DNA from: Candidatus Gastranaerophilales bacterium | Lineage (GTDB): Bacteria; Cyanobacteriota; Vampirovibrionia; Gastranaerophilales; Gastranaerophilaceae | Assembly: GCA_947624645.1 (NCBI GenBank) | Contig: CANQLG010000005.1 | Span: 28,104 to 92,103 of the forward strand | DNA: 64,000 nucleotides | Direction: 5' to 3' | Part shown: positions 16,267 to 25,388 of the stretch, in pieces | How positions within the stretch are numbered: the first letter of the stretch is position 1 | Layout of the letters: each line of letters opens with the position of its first letter | Notes under the pieces: generated by a model | What the model saw: the letters and a program-made list of their open reading frames with translations, nothing else | Databases searched by the model: none | What the model was told of the DNA's origin: nothing | Made by a program: the position numbers and the translations under genes

Positions 16267-17313
16267 CTAAATTCTCAAGCCGTTGGTTTGAGATTGATAT
16301 GTATTAAAATTACTGAAGGGATTCGGCTTTATTCTTATTTGAGCAGGTGGTTTATCAGGCTCATTCTTTATATTATGATTTATTAAATTGTTAAATACAC
16401 TGTTTTCTTCGGGTTTTAAAATCGGATTATTTGTATATGCAAACCGTTTTTTTCTTTTTAAACTTTCTTTTGTTTCACCCATTTTTGCAAGCTGCTTTTC
16501 GTATTCTCTGTTTGCAAGTTTATTTTTCAGTATCGGCATTATTATATTACTTGCAATAATTGTATATGCGAGGGTAGTCATAATTAAAATACCGTTATTC
16601 ATTCCGCAAAGATCATCATATGCGCTTCCGTTTCTGAATAGTTTAGTAATTTTAGAACTTACAAGTCCTTCTTTTGCATAATTATCAACATCTGTTGCAA
16701 TATCTTCCAATGTCGGAACAGGTATTTTTTCGGCATAGTTAGGCAGGTGTGTCTTTAATTTTGTATCAGCATTTTTTAAAATATTTTCAACTCTTTTAGG
16801 TAACTTTTTAGTATTTTTTAATATGCTTGATGTTATATTTGACAGTAATGAAGTTACTGTTTCCTTAAGACTTTTTATATGGTCAATACTGTATAATTCA
16901 TCTCTTGAAGCTCCGACTATCGGTGCTGCTACGTTAATTAATTTTTCACGTGCTTCTTTTGTTGTTAAGACTCCTGATTCTAATTTCTTTTTTAAATAAT
17001 TATTAATTAAAAACGGAGGTATGATTGTAAATATAAGATCCAATCCAAGCTCTTTTTTCTCTTGAGTTATTAAATAATCTTTATTTTCTCTTTTACTTTT
17101 TTTAAGCCCGCCAATCTGCGATATATGGCTTGATAATATTGAAACTGCATTAAAGAACAACATAATAAATGCTGTTTCTTTACTGCAATTAAATACAAAA
17201 TTTGCTACATTTTTACAATATTGATGCAAAGCGCTTTTGCTCAAATAATTTTTGTAAAATCTGTGTACCGGAACTATTACGTAATCCTGCAAATAATTTA
17301 ACGGAGTTTTCAT
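16267..17313 (-). CDS. Lineage-specific multi-helix membrane protein, unknown function
   Basis: 348 residues. Hydrophobic stretches lie near residues 47-70 (ETAFIMLFFNAVSILSS), 95-112 (LDLIFTIIPPFLINNYL) and 245-270 (GILIMTTLAYTIIASNIIMPIL). A positively charged helical domain sits between them, and the C-terminal 60 residues are Pro/Asn-rich and basic. The start overlaps the stop of the upstream gene (ATGA, 17310-17313), so the two membrane proteins are translationally coupled and may act together. I recognise no family; the layout resembles the hairpin membrane proteins elsewhere in the window only loosely. Confidence 0.7.
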   Translation of the reverse strand: MKTPLNYLQDYVIVPVHRFYKNYLSKSALHQYCKNVANFVFNCSKETAFIMLFFNAVSILSSHISQIGGLKKSKRENKDYLITQEKKELGLDLIFTIIPPFLINNYLKKKLESGVLTTKEAREKLINVAAPIVGASRDELYSIDHIKSLKETVTSLLSNITSSILKNTKKLPKRVENILKNADTKLKTHLPNYAEKIPVPTLEDIATDVDNYAKEGLVSSKITKLFRNGSAYDDLCGMNNGILIMTTLAYTIIASNIIMPILKNKLANREYEKQLAKMGETKESLKRKKRFAYTNNPILKPEENSVFNNLINHNIKNEPDKPPAQIRIKPNPFSNFNTYQSQTNGLRI

Positions 17314-18032
17314 GTTTTATGTTCCTCCGTGGCTTTATTTTCAGGTACATCTTCAGATAAGGCTTTCAGAACTTTTTTAATTTTATTTTCAATATTTAGT
17401 ATGGAATCTTTCTTTCTTGTGAACCAAGTTTTAATTTTATCAGTTCGGGCATTTAATACATCGTGAATGGATTTTGGCCAAGATTTATTTTCTTTAGCTA
17501 TACCGCTGATTATATCTTGCAAATCACTTGTAAACGGTACATCTATTTTCGAGTTAGAAAATAAAATCATAAATACAACTGCAAACAATGTTCCTAAAGT
17601 ATTACAATATTGTTTCATTCGTATGTTTGCCATAGCATTACTGCTCTCTCTCATAATAATGGCATCATCAGGAAAAAAGTGGCGATTCAGGAAATTGTGT
17701 TTGTTAAATCCTATAAAATGTTTGGTAATATTAGAAAATAAAGCTCTTATTAAAACTCCGGTAAATCCTCCTGCCATTGCTTTTGAAGCTGATTTTATTG
17801 CGGCATCTGTTTTCTTTTCATCATCTGCAAATTTTAAGTCTATCATAGGCTGAAACATTAAAGCAGTAGTAGCCAGAAACAATTTTTGCTCCGGCGTATT
17901 TACGTATTCCCCTACAACTTTTCCGAGTTTTCCAACTATATTCGGCATGTATATCGGTGTTTCGGGAATACCTTTAAAGGACTGAATAGGGATAATTCTG
18001 TCCTGTTTATCGAAAGATGAACTTATTTTCAT
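17310..18032 (-). CDS. Membrane protein with N-terminal FKG-like motif, unknown function
   Basis: 240 residues from the ATG at 18032, with AGG four bases upstream; a GTG 27 nt earlier is possible. The N-terminus reads MKISSSFDKQDRIIPIQSFKG and so contains the 'QSFKG' motif shared with several other proteins here. Hydrophobic segments lie near residues 50-66 (LFLATTALMFQPMI), 80-100 and 147-163 (LGTLFAVVFMILFSN). A charged helical tail completes it. It is the first gene of a two-gene operon with the following membrane protein. Topology and function are unknown. Confidence 0.68.
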   Translation of the reverse strand: MKISSSFDKQDRIIPIQSFKGIPETPIYMPNIVGKLGKVVGEYVNTPEQKLFLATTALMFQPMIDLKFADDEKKTDAAIKSASKAMAGGFTGVLIRALFSNITKHFIGFNKHNFLNRHFFPDDAIIMRESSNAMANIRMKQYCNTLGTLFAVVFMILFSNSKIDVPFTSDLQDIISGIAKENKSWPKSIHDVLNARTDKIKTWFTRKKDSILNIENKIKKVLKALSEDVPENKATEEHKT

Positions 18033-18186
18033 ATACCTGAAGATAGCCTTACTTTTCACAAATCTAAAAAATATGAATATTTTTTATTGATAATTTATTT
18101 CAAATTGTTAATTTTTTTTTACATCTTTTAATTTACAGGCAAATTTTATATTTTTGTATTTTGTAGAAAATGTTAAGGAGTATGTA

Positions 18187-19059
18187 ATGAGAATTCCCCC
18201 TGTTATTAATTTTAAAAATTCTTTTTCCCATAATATGAAAAAAAACTCTGACAAAGTTTCTTTTAAAAGTGTTTATGTAGAAGATATAGTTGATTTGGGA
18301 AGTGTTTCAGAAAATACTACTCCTCCTAAGTTTTTAAAAAAAGACGCACTTTTATTAAATGAAATAGCTCAAGAATATCCTAATCAGGATTGTTTTATAC
18401 GTAAAGGTTATGCAGGTTTGCCAAGATTAGAATATAGAGAACGACCTCCGGAAGTTCAAGTATTTACGGAAACACTTGCCAAACAATTTAAGACCTCTAT
18501 TGATCCCAATGACAGTGAATATCCCGTTGAACCGTTATTGTTATACGCAGATTCAAGATTAAACAGATTTATCGGTATGACTTCATTTATATCTTTGAAC
18601 CCGTCATTACCATATACGGTAAAAGTAGGGTTTGAACTTCATAAAAAGTTGATTGAAAAAAAATATCAAATTATGGATGTTGTTGGTAAGTCTGATAATT
18701 TAAATTTAGGTGAAGAAACTCTTATACAAAAAGCACATAAAGCAATTGAAGATGTTGAAACAGCCGTAACAAGATATTTACTGGAAGCATCCTATGCGGC
18801 ATTAACGGATAGAGCTTCGGCAAGTCAGATATATGCATCTAATTATCCTAAAGTTCAGTCAAGGTTAGATGCAAAAAGAAGATTAGATTTAATAACCAGT
18901 ATAGCAAATCGTCCGGAGTTGGATGTTGAAGCTATGAAAAAAAATAAAATTGATATTTGTGATTTAGCGGTTAAAAATTATCCGAATACGGAAGAAAATA
19001 AAGCCAGAATAGAAGAACTATCCGAATATATGGCTCAAAACGGAATTGTAATAGGATAA
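18187..19059 (+). CDS. Soluble protein with N-terminal FKG-like motif, unknown function
   Basis: 290 residues from the ATG at 18187, which has AAGGAG seven bases before it; a 12-residue upstream extension has no ribosome site. The first 30 residues are basic and contain 'NFKN' and 'VSFKS', like the short N-terminal motifs of four other proteins here. The rest is soluble and mainly helical, with a long charged segment (residues 160-260, 'AIEDVETAVTRYLLEASYAALTDRASASQ'-type region). It has no recognisable catalytic motif. It stands alone between the divergent membrane-protein operon and RNase P RNA. Confidence 0.68.
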   Translation: MRIPPVINFKNSFSHNMKKNSDKVSFKSVYVEDIVDLGSVSENTTPPKFLKKDALLLNEIAQEYPNQDCFIRKGYAGLPRLEYRERPPEVQVFTETLAKQFKTSIDPNDSEYPVEPLLLYADSRLNRFIGMTSFISLNPSLPYTVKVGFELHKKLIEKKYQIMDVVGKSDNLNLGEETLIQKAHKAIEDVETAVTRYLLEASYAALTDRASASQIYASNYPKVQSRLDAKRRLDLITSIANRPELDVEAMKKNKIDICDLAVKNYPNTEENKARIEELSEYMAQNGIVIG

Positions 19060-19060
19060 A

Positions 19061-19390
19061 AAGAGCAGATCATAAGCCGGATTCTGTTTCTAAACAATCA
19101 TCTGTCTTGGCATTAAGTTGCCCTAATGCTCGTTGCGATTTTTCAAAAGACGGCGGGTCACCTTAACCTTTTTGTCAATCTTGCACCCGAACGGAGTTTA
19201 CCGAGCAGGTATTTCTCAATACCTCTGGTAGTCTTTTACACTACCGTTGCACCTGAACCTTATAGGTTGTTTACTTTTCTGTGGCACTTGTCCTAAAGTC
19301 ACCTTCGGCGGATGTTATCCGTCGTTCTGCCCTTGGGTGTCCGGACTTTCCTCATATAATTTCTTATACGCGATTGTTCGTCTGCTCTTT
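19061..19390 (-). ncRNA. rnpB: RNase P RNA
   Basis: The minus strand carries the 5' conserved core GAGGAAAGTCCGGAC and the 3' core ACAGAATCCGGCTTA, the diagnostic rnpB ends. The termini pair as an eight-base P1 helix (AGAGCAGA with TCTGCTCT). The length of about 330 nt fits the bacterial type A RNA. It matures tRNA 5' ends with the RnpA protein, which is not in the window. Confidence 0.95.
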
Positions 19391-19407
19391 TATATTATTG
19401 CATAAAA

Positions 19408-20187
19408 TTACATATCTTTAAACTTATCAATAATTTCTTTTGGTAATTTAACGTTTTGCATCGACATTTGAAATTTTTTTATTTCTGCGAGTTTTTTTTG
19501 CTCTTCTTCCAAATCACGTTTGGGTTTTTTCAATTGTTTTAGAGTTCTTTCAAATTCTGATTCGGCATTACCTGATTCTATATGCATTATTATATCATCT
19601 ATATTAGAGTAATGAGTAGAATATATTTCGTTCAGGCTCTTAGCACTTGAACCGTACGGCAGATTATATAACCATAACAGTGATGCTATATCCCTTTTTG
19701 ATAAGTTTACTACCCCGTATTGATGAGGGGTATACATTATATCTTCGGGATTATTTGAATGCCCAAGACCCAGTGCGTGCCCGATTTCGTGTAAAATTGT
19801 ATGATATACTTCATTTTCATCCATATATTTTCTGTGAATAATACCGTCAGATATACCTATTGAAACTTCTGCCGAATATAATCTTGATTCTTTATCATAA
19901 TTAAATGTGCAGTTTCCTAAAGATTTTCTGTCCACTCTTCGCCATTCAACATTCATTTGTGACTCATTCATTGTGTTCACAAGATAAAAAGATATTTTGC
20001 CTGCACTTACACTCTCCCAAGTATTTAATGCTTCTATGACCATATTTATATATATATATCTGTCGGCTTCCGATAATGAATACCAACTGCAAGGCGCAAT
20101 ATATACGGGCATGGGAAAACACTGTTCGGGCCATCTTATAAGACAGCCTTTTTTTAAATTTTCATTTAAATATGTATACCTGTGCAT
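19408..20187 (-). CDS. Matrixin-like zinc metalloprotease without a signal peptide
   Basis: 259 residues from the ATG at 20187, just after the upstream stop. HEIGHALGLGHS (residues 133-144) is the full metzincin zinc site HExxHxxGxxH. The Met-turn follows at EDIMY (near residue 151). The fold order agrees with matrixin (M10). The C-terminal 70 residues are a charged coiled coil. No signal peptide or transmembrane segment is visible, so cytosolic action or non-classical export must be considered. Such enzymes are usually secreted. It is coupled to the zinc-ribbon gene upstream. Confidence 0.8.
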   Translation of the reverse strand: MHRYTYLNENLKKGCLIRWPEQCFPMPVYIAPCSWYSLSEADRYIYINMVIEALNTWESVSAGKISFYLVNTMNESQMNVEWRRVDRKSLGNCTFNYDKESRLYSAEVSIGISDGIIHRKYMDENEVYHTILHEIGHALGLGHSNNPEDIMYTPHQYGVVNLSKRDIASLLWLYNLPYGSSAKSLNEIYSTHYSNIDDIIMHIESGNAESEFERTLKQLKKPKRDLEEEQKKLAEIKKFQMSMQNVKLPKEIIDKFKDM

Positions 20188-20191
20188 ATTA

Positions 20192-20512
20192 TTAATTCGT
20201 TTCTCTTTTTTCTTGCTGTTTAATGTACTCGCACATTTCTTCAAGTCGTGTGTCTTCCATTGCATTTATCAGGTCATTTGCTGTTTTAAATTTACCCAGT
20301 GCAAATCCGGTTTCTGCCAAAAGTACGCAGTCATTACACAGTCTGTATTTGCCGTATTGTATAGAGCCTGCCGGTGACTTCGTTTTCCCGCAGCAAGAAC
20401 ATTCAAACTCTTTGTTTGCTAAAGACGGATCTTCTTCTAAATCATCCAGCCGCATTTGCTCGACTACCGCCTGCATATCTTTTATTATTTTTAATTGTTC
20501 TTCTTTATCCAT
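20192..20512 (-). CDS. Small zinc-ribbon protein, unknown function
   Basis: 106 residues. After a helical acidic N-terminus, CSCCGKTKSPAGSIQYGKYRLCNDC contains two CxxC knuckles (near residues 39-42 and 58-61), a treble-clef or zinc-ribbon site. The C-terminal part is helical and ends in a charged coiled coil. It reads directly into the matrixin-like gene, with 4 nt between the stop and the next ATG. A regulatory or scaffold role for the protease is conceivable but unsupported. No Shine-Dalgarno is obvious at its start. Confidence 0.65.
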   Translation of the reverse strand: MDKEEQLKIIKDMQAVVEQMRLDDLEEDPSLANKEFECSCCGKTKSPAGSIQYGKYRLCNDCVLLAETGFALGKFKTANDLINAMEDTRLEEMCEYIKQQEKRETN

Positions 20513-20583
20513 ATAATTCCCGAAACTTTTAAATATTTATTAAAAGTATATCATGATGTAACTTTTTGCACTAAAATATAATT

Positions 20584-21720
20584 ATGAAATTTCAAAGACT
20601 TTCTAATATAAATACAAAACGTGATGCTTGGGTCGAAATCAATTTAGATGCCATTGAACACAATATTAATGAATTAAAGAATTTTATAAAGCCTGATTCT
20701 AAAATTCTTGCAGTCGTAAAAGCCGATGCATACGGGCATGGCAGTTCTATGATAACTCCGACATTATTGGCTTCGGGTGTTGATTATCTCGGTGTCGCAT
20801 CTGTTGATGAGGGATTAGAGCTGAGAAATAATAAATTTTCCTGCCCTATATTAGTACTTGGAGCAGCACCTGTTTGGGCTTTTGATTATGCGGCAAAAAA
20901 TGATATATCTTTATCTATATTTCTTGATAATCATTTGGAAGCTGCCGATATTACATATAAAAAAACCGGATTAAAGACTAAAGCTCATATTAAACTTGAT
21001 ACGGGAATGAACAGAATCGGTGTTCCGAAAGAGTTTGCCGTGGACTATATAAAAAAAGTTCAGTCTATGAAATCTATTGAACTTCAGGGCATTTTTACAC
21101 ATTTGGCCTGCGCCGAAGATGAACTTAAAACACAACGTCAATTCCAAATTTGGGATAGTATCATAAGTCAAGTCAAAACTGATAATCTTTTGCTTCATTG
21201 TTTTAATACTGCCGCAAATATAGCTCAATACAAAAATAATGATTATAATATGGTCAGATTAGGACTTGCAATATACGGTTTAATTCCTGATTTACCTAAA
21301 TTTGTTAAAAAAATACCAAATCTTATTCCCTCAATGAGTTTAAGAGGAAGAATTACAAATATACATATCGCAAATGTTGATGAGGGTGTCAGCTATTCTC
21401 ATACATTTGTTGCCAAAAAATCTACTTTGGTTGCAACAATCCCTATCGGTTATGCTGATGGAGTTGACAGAAAACTTTCAAATAAAATTTGTGGGATTTT
21501 AAAAGGCAGAAAAATTCCGCAAATCGGTAATATTACTATGGATCAAATGATGTTTGATATCACGGGTATTGATGCCAAGGAGGGTGATGTCATTACTTTA
21601 TTAGGTCAGGATGAGAATAATTTTATTTCAATTGATTCTTGGGCTGAAATTTTAAATACTATTAACTACGAATTGCTTTGCAGACTTAAGGTTCGGCTGT
21701 CCAGAGTTTATACAAGGTAA
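20584..21720 (+). CDS. alr: Alanine racemase
   Basis: 378 residues. The PLP lysine is in ILAVVKADAYGHG (K46). The second catalytic residue, a Tyr on the C-terminal domain, lies in GVSYSHTF near residue 268. The motif KLDTGMNRIG near residue 138 and GYADGVDR near 295 also fit. It makes D-alanine for peptidoglycan from L-alanine. TAAAAT lies 6 nt before the ATG and no Shine-Dalgarno is visible, so a leaderless start is possible. It is a single-gene unit with a convergent or unrelated neighbour on each side. Confidence 0.94.
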   Translation: MKFQRLSNINTKRDAWVEINLDAIEHNINELKNFIKPDSKILAVVKADAYGHGSSMITPTLLASGVDYLGVASVDEGLELRNNKFSCPILVLGAAPVWAFDYAAKNDISLSIFLDNHLEAADITYKKTGLKTKAHIKLDTGMNRIGVPKEFAVDYIKKVQSMKSIELQGIFTHLACAEDELKTQRQFQIWDSIISQVKTDNLLLHCFNTAANIAQYKNNDYNMVRLGLAIYGLIPDLPKFVKKIPNLIPSMSLRGRITNIHIANVDEGVSYSHTFVAKKSTLVATIPIGYADGVDRKLSNKICGILKGRKIPQIGNITMDQMMFDITGIDAKEGDVITLLGQDENNFISIDSWAEILNTINYELLCRLKVRLSRVYTR

Positions 21721-21936
21721 AAATTTTTTGAGTAAATTTGAGGTAAAATTTTGAAAAAAATGAAAAATTGATAAAATATTTTTCATTTTTTTAAATTTTT
21801 ATACTAAAAAATTAAAAAGTTGAATATAAAAAATTCAATTTTGAAAAATATTGTTTAAAAAATTAAAGAAAATTGATAAAAATCTGGACAAAACTACAAT
21901 AATAGTATATAATATAATTAAGGAAGGCGAGGTATT

Positions 21937-22350
21937 ATGAATGTTTCTGCGGTTGGCTTTTTGTTCCAAACAAGAATGAAAAGTAATGGTTTTTACGGTA
22001 ATAATTATACTTGCGTTATACACAAAATGAAACAAGACGGCAATTTTACAAGAAATTATATAACTTCTCCTTTAATAAAAGAAACTAAAACCCATGTTGT
22101 CTCCCCTGAAGCTGCCGAAGCTGATGTTTTATTATCTTTGTTAGCTATTACCGATAAAAAGAATAAGGCAACCAAGTTTATTGGTGCTACCGTTAAAGAT
22201 GGAGTGAAAGAAACTGAAATCCATTCTTTAATTTCTGATAAATTATATGCAGTCAGGACAAAAGATGATGCAGGAAAAAATCATTTCCGTATTATGGGAA
22301 GAAAGAAAACTAAAAGTTTACTTTCAAGAAACCTTAATTTAAATGCTTGA
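21937..22350 (+). CDS. Small protein, unknown function
   Basis: 137 residues with the Shine-Dalgarno GGAAGGCGAGG 10-15 nt before the start. The N-terminus (MNVSAVGFLFQTRMKSNGFYGNNY) resembles the basic leader of other lineage-specific proteins in this window. The rest is a soluble alpha/beta segment ending in a basic tail (MGRKKTKSLLSRN). No known family is recognised. The 216 bp upstream (21721-21936) are AT-rich, with no other gene. Its 3' end overlaps the convergent ccdA gene by 12 nt. Confidence 0.6.
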   Translation: MNVSAVGFLFQTRMKSNGFYGNNYTCVIHKMKQDGNFTRNYITSPLIKETKTHVVSPEAAEADVLLSLLAITDKKNKATKFIGATVKDGVKETEIHSLISDKLYAVRTKDDAGKNHFRIMGRKKTKSLLSRNLNLNA

Positions 22351-23049
22351 AAATATGGAATAGTATATATAACATCCTGTAAGAATAAGCAATATACCGC
22401 TAATCTTCATTAAAATTGAAGTATATTTTGCGAGTGCACTCATATGCTTTAGAGTAGAAGTGAATAAAGCAAAAAATATCACTATTATGCATTGACCTAA
22501 TGCAAAGCAAAATAATAATGCTATTGAAAACAATATGTTGGATGATATTGTTGCGACAGCCATAATTGCGGCTAAAATCGGAGAAGAACAAGGGCTTGAT
22601 GCCAAGGCAAAAAAAGCTCCCACTAAAAACGGGAATATAAATAAATTTCCGCCCCTGTTTTGGGGCATCTTTTTTATTATTGACGGAAATTGTATTTCTA
22701 TTACTCCAAGTAAATTTAATCCTAATATTACTATTACCGATGCAAATATTAAAATTACTATCGGTGAAGCTACGGATGTAAAAGCCCTGCCCGTCAGAGC
22801 ACATATTATTCCTATTATGCTTAATATTAATGATAATCCAAACGAAAAAGAAAGCATTTGTATAAATAGTTTTTTGTTGCTCTCTTTTGAGTATCCTCCA
22901 ACATATCCGATTATTAGAGGCAATATACCTAAACTGCAAGGTGTCAGTGATGCCAAAATCCCTGATAAAAATGCTATACCAAGCAATATTGGGTATATGT
23001 AATTATTGTTTGCAGAATAGAGAGAAAATGCCTGAACCAAATTATCCAT
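22339..23049 (-). CDS. ccdA: CcdA/DsbD-family thiol-disulfide membrane protein
   Basis: 236 residues with six membrane helices. Two conserved cysteine sites lie in the helices: LTPCSLGILP near residue 37 and ASSPCSSPILAA near residue 153. In CcdA the pair moves electrons from cytosolic thioredoxin to a periplasmic thiol partner. The start ATG overlaps the stop of the preceding thioredoxin-like gene by 8 nt, so they act as a pair. No cytochrome c maturation gene is nearby, so the downstream substrate may be something else. Confidence 0.85.
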   Translation of the reverse strand: MDNLVQAFSLYSANNNYIYPILLGIAFLSGILASLTPCSLGILPLIIGYVGGYSKESNKKLFIQMLSFSFGLSLILSIIGIICALTGRAFTSVASPIVILIFASVIVILGLNLLGVIEIQFPSIIKKMPQNRGGNLFIFPFLVGAFFALASSPCSSPILAAIMAVATISSNILFSIALLFCFALGQCIIVIFFALFTSTLKHMSALAKYTSILMKISGILLILTGCYIYYSIFSSI

Positions 23050-23443
23050 TAATTGCTTCCTCTAGCTCATTTATAAGCTCTTCTTTCGGGATGAATCCTT
23101 CGATTTTATTTATTTGATTTCCGCTTCTATCCAGAAATATCATTGTCGGCACAAGAGTTACCTGATATTTTTTTATTGCATTTTGTATATTTCTGTCTTT
23201 GGCTAAAGCATTGTATCCTATAAAATTTATTTTATCCTCATAAGTCGGTTGAACTTCATTTAATACTGCTTTTAACTTCTTGCAATCTGCACACATATTT
23301 GAAGTAAATGTTATTAGTGTTGGGTTATCGTTTACTTTTGCTATTGCACTGAAATTTTCGGAATTTTTACTCATTATCAGATATATACTGACGGGAAGTA
23401 TTAGTATTAATACCATCGTTATAATGTTTTTCATATTTCTCAT
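23042..23443 (-). CDS. Membrane-anchored thioredoxin-like protein
   Basis: 133 residues. Residues 5-24 form an uncleaved anchor. The thioredoxin fold then has the active site CADC (C51-C54) in ITFTSNMCADCKKLK, a cis-Pro site in VTLVPTMIFLD and the final helix. The start is preceded by a strong AGGAGG. It would carry reducing or oxidising power outside the membrane and receive electrons through CcdA (22339-23049). The small Cys-containing gene at 23514-23684 lies just upstream on the same strand. Confidence 0.85.
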   Translation of the reverse strand: MRNMKNIITMVLILILPVSIYLIMSKNSENFSAIAKVNDNPTLITFTSNMCADCKKLKAVLNEVQPTYEDKINFIGYNALAKDRNIQNAIKKYQVTLVPTMIFLDRSGNQINKIEGFIPKEELINELEEAING

Positions 23444-23513
23444 GTTTTTTCCTCCTATGATTAAACATTACATCTTCAAAGTATAAACTAAATTCTCTAT
23501 ATGGGTATACTTG

Positions 23514-23684
23514 TTATATATCTTCAGGTAAATATAATTCAATATTATTAAGTTTATCTCTTATTTCATTATAATTTAGACATCCCGTTGTTACACATTG
23601 ATATTCTCTTACAATATTAATAATATCATTTGCATTTAATCTGATATTTCTTCTGCCGAATTCGTTTTCTAAAATTTTTGCCAT
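23514..23684 (-). CDS. 56-residue protein with a CxxxxC pair, unknown function
   Basis: A short gene with a perfect Shine-Dalgarno, AGGAGG, five bases from the ATG. The product begins MAKILENEFGRRNIRLNAND and ends ELYLPEDI. Cysteines 31 and 36 are in QCVTTGC. It has no signal peptide. It reads toward the thioredoxin/CcdA pair with 70 nt between, and faces a divergent radical SAM gene. It may be a substrate or partner, a precursor peptide or a small regulator. The charged N-terminal part looks like a structured domain rather than a leader peptide. Confidence 0.7.
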   Translation of the reverse strand: MAKILENEFGRRNIRLNANDIINIVREYQCVTTGCLNYNEIRDKLNNIELYLPEDI

Positions 23685-23848
23685 AATTTCCTCCTGTATT
23701 TTTATATTCGGAAATTATTTATTTATATTTAATAAAATCATCTTTGTGTATTATTTATTTCCCTTATGGTTATATACATATGTCTAATTTATTACGCAAA
23801 TTTTAAGTGCTATTAGTTATTCTGAAGAATTGGTAAGAGGATTTTTTT

Positions 23849-24706
23849 ATGAATAAAACAATTATTAAAGCACCTTGTGTAAACATGTCGAAACTGGAAT
23901 CTTTATTTATTGAAATGACAAATCAAAATTGTAATTTAAGATGTAAATATTGCTATATTGATTTTAAAGACAAAAAAATCAAAGATTTTATTCCAATTGA
24001 TAAAATAAAACAGGCATTATGCACAATTGATAAAAATGAACTTCAATATATACATCTAACCGGAGCAGAACCTATGCTGCATCCTGACTTTAATCATATT
24101 TTAAGATTATGCCTAAAATATTCTTCTGTTGTTATTCATACTAATGCACTTAATATTAATGATAAAAAAGCGAGATTTTTAAAAAAAGTTGAAGAAGAAA
24201 ATAATTTGGGCAATGAAATTATTTTTATGATTAGTATTGATCATTATCTTGAGAAAGAAAATGATTTACAACGAGGCAGAGGAGCATACAGAAAAGCTGT
24301 GCATGCTATCCAAAGTCTTATTAAATATGATTTTAATCCTATTTTATCAATAGTGAATTATTTAAATATTAATGAAAATGAATTGAAATCCGAGTTTCAA
24401 GATTTATGTTCATCAATAAATTTTGAAACATCGGATATTAATTTTAAAATAATACCTTTAATGAATAAGAATTGTTCTTGGGAAATTTCAGCTGATACTG
24501 ATTTTGAGAATTTAAATACAGAATGTTCAAAAAGCAGAACATTAACCGTAAACGGTGTATTTACCTGTCCCCTATTATCTTGTGATAACAGGGGAAAATG
24601 CGGAAGTGATTTTACTGATTATTCTAAGCGAAGCTATTTAGAAACACAGTATTGTTCCCAGTGTATAAAATATAATAAATCTTTATTCTCATTAGATATT
24701 GTATAA
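23849..24706 (+). CDS. Radical SAM enzyme with C-terminal extra Cys cluster
   Basis: 285 residues. The radical SAM motif CNLRCKYC is at C28-xxx-C32-xx-C35. GAEPMLHPDF near residue 75 replaces the usual GGEP strand. At the C-terminus CPLLSCDNRGKC (C240, C245, C251) and YCSQC (C269, C272) form a second cluster site like the SPASM/Twitch domains of peptide- and sugar-modifying enzymes. The substrate is unknown. The start has AGAGG seven bases upstream. The divergent neighbour is the 56-residue Cys-pair gene, a possible peptide substrate, but no leader/core layout is evident. Confidence 0.8.
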   Translation: MNKTIIKAPCVNMSKLESLFIEMTNQNCNLRCKYCYIDFKDKKIKDFIPIDKIKQALCTIDKNELQYIHLTGAEPMLHPDFNHILRLCLKYSSVVIHTNALNINDKKARFLKKVEEENNLGNEIIFMISIDHYLEKENDLQRGRGAYRKAVHAIQSLIKYDFNPILSIVNYLNINENELKSEFQDLCSSINFETSDINFKIIPLMNKNCSWEISADTDFENLNTECSKSRTLTVNGVFTCPLLSCDNRGKCGSDFTDYSKRSYLETQYCSQCIKYNKSLFSLDIV

Positions 24707-24839
24707 TCTGTTTATATGGATAATATTTAAACAATATATATAAATTGTAACAATTTCTTAATAAATTGTTTAAAAAAGTCATGAATTGAAAACAAAAATT
24801 TTTCATGTATATAAGAGGAAAATAACCGAGGATAGAAAA

Positions 24840-25280
24840 ATGGGATACGCATTATTTGCACAGCGAAAATTAGTTTTGGATATGCAGTTAAATACTGCCC
24901 AAATGCTGCAAACTCAAAGAGCTAACGAACAGATGGCACTGGCAACTCAACATACAAGCTGGGATCAAAACTTATCAAGTATGCAGGCATCACTTTCTCA
25001 AGAATTAGCAGTAATGTATGACAATCTGGCTAAAGCTGATGATGAAGATAAAGAAGACATACAAAATGAGATAAAATCAAGAGAAAACGATTTCCAAGGT
25101 GATGTAGATGAAATTAATCGAGAAATATATCAGGTATCAATCAGAGAAAATGCAATAGAATTAGAAGTTAAACGACTTGATACTCAGGTAACGGCTCTCG
25201 AAAAACAATTAGATGCCATTCAAGAAGCAGAAGGCAAGGCTATCGACAGGGCAACTCCAAAATTCGCCGGATTACAGTAA
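24840..25280 (+). CDS. MGYALF-family coiled-coil protein, copy 1
   Basis: 146 residues from the ATG at 24840 (GAGG eight bases before); an upstream in-frame extension has no ribosome site. The N-terminus is MGYALFAQRK and the C-terminus EAEGKAIDRATPKFAG. The same two phrases are at the ends of the protein at 34763-35281, while the middle differs. The central part is a long, acidic, Gln-rich coiled coil with no signal peptide. It has its own terminator downstream. The family is lineage-typical to my memory, but its function is not known. It may be an exported structural protein. Confidence 0.8.
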   Translation: MGYALFAQRKLVLDMQLNTAQMLQTQRANEQMALATQHTSWDQNLSSMQASLSQELAVMYDNLAKADDEDKEDIQNEIKSRENDFQGDVDEINREIYQVSIRENAIELEVKRLDTQVTALEKQLDAIQEAEGKAIDRATPKFAGLQ

Positions 25281-25299
25281 TAAAACAAGTTATAGATAT

Positions 25300-25334
25300 A
25301 AAAGGAGGATACAAATTGTATCCTCCTTTTTTTT
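25300..25334 (+). terminator. Rho-independent terminator after MGYALF copy 1
   Basis: A stem of about 14 bp (AAAGGAGGATACAA with its complement) and a three-base loop are followed by a T8 tract. Confidence 0.88.
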
Positions 25335-25388
25335 GTATGTTTTTTTTGTATATGGTATAATTTCATTGAGATAATCTTGGAATAGTTA

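Noticed and set aside
21721..21936. Regulatory RNA or gene before 21937
   Set aside because: The 216 bp are AT-rich and low in complexity; no stable hairpin or reading frame stands out.
22400..23117. Several long frames on both strands at ccdA
   Set aside because: They overlap the membrane helices of ccdA, which has conserved Cys sites and a coupled start. The other frames show no motif or ribosome site.
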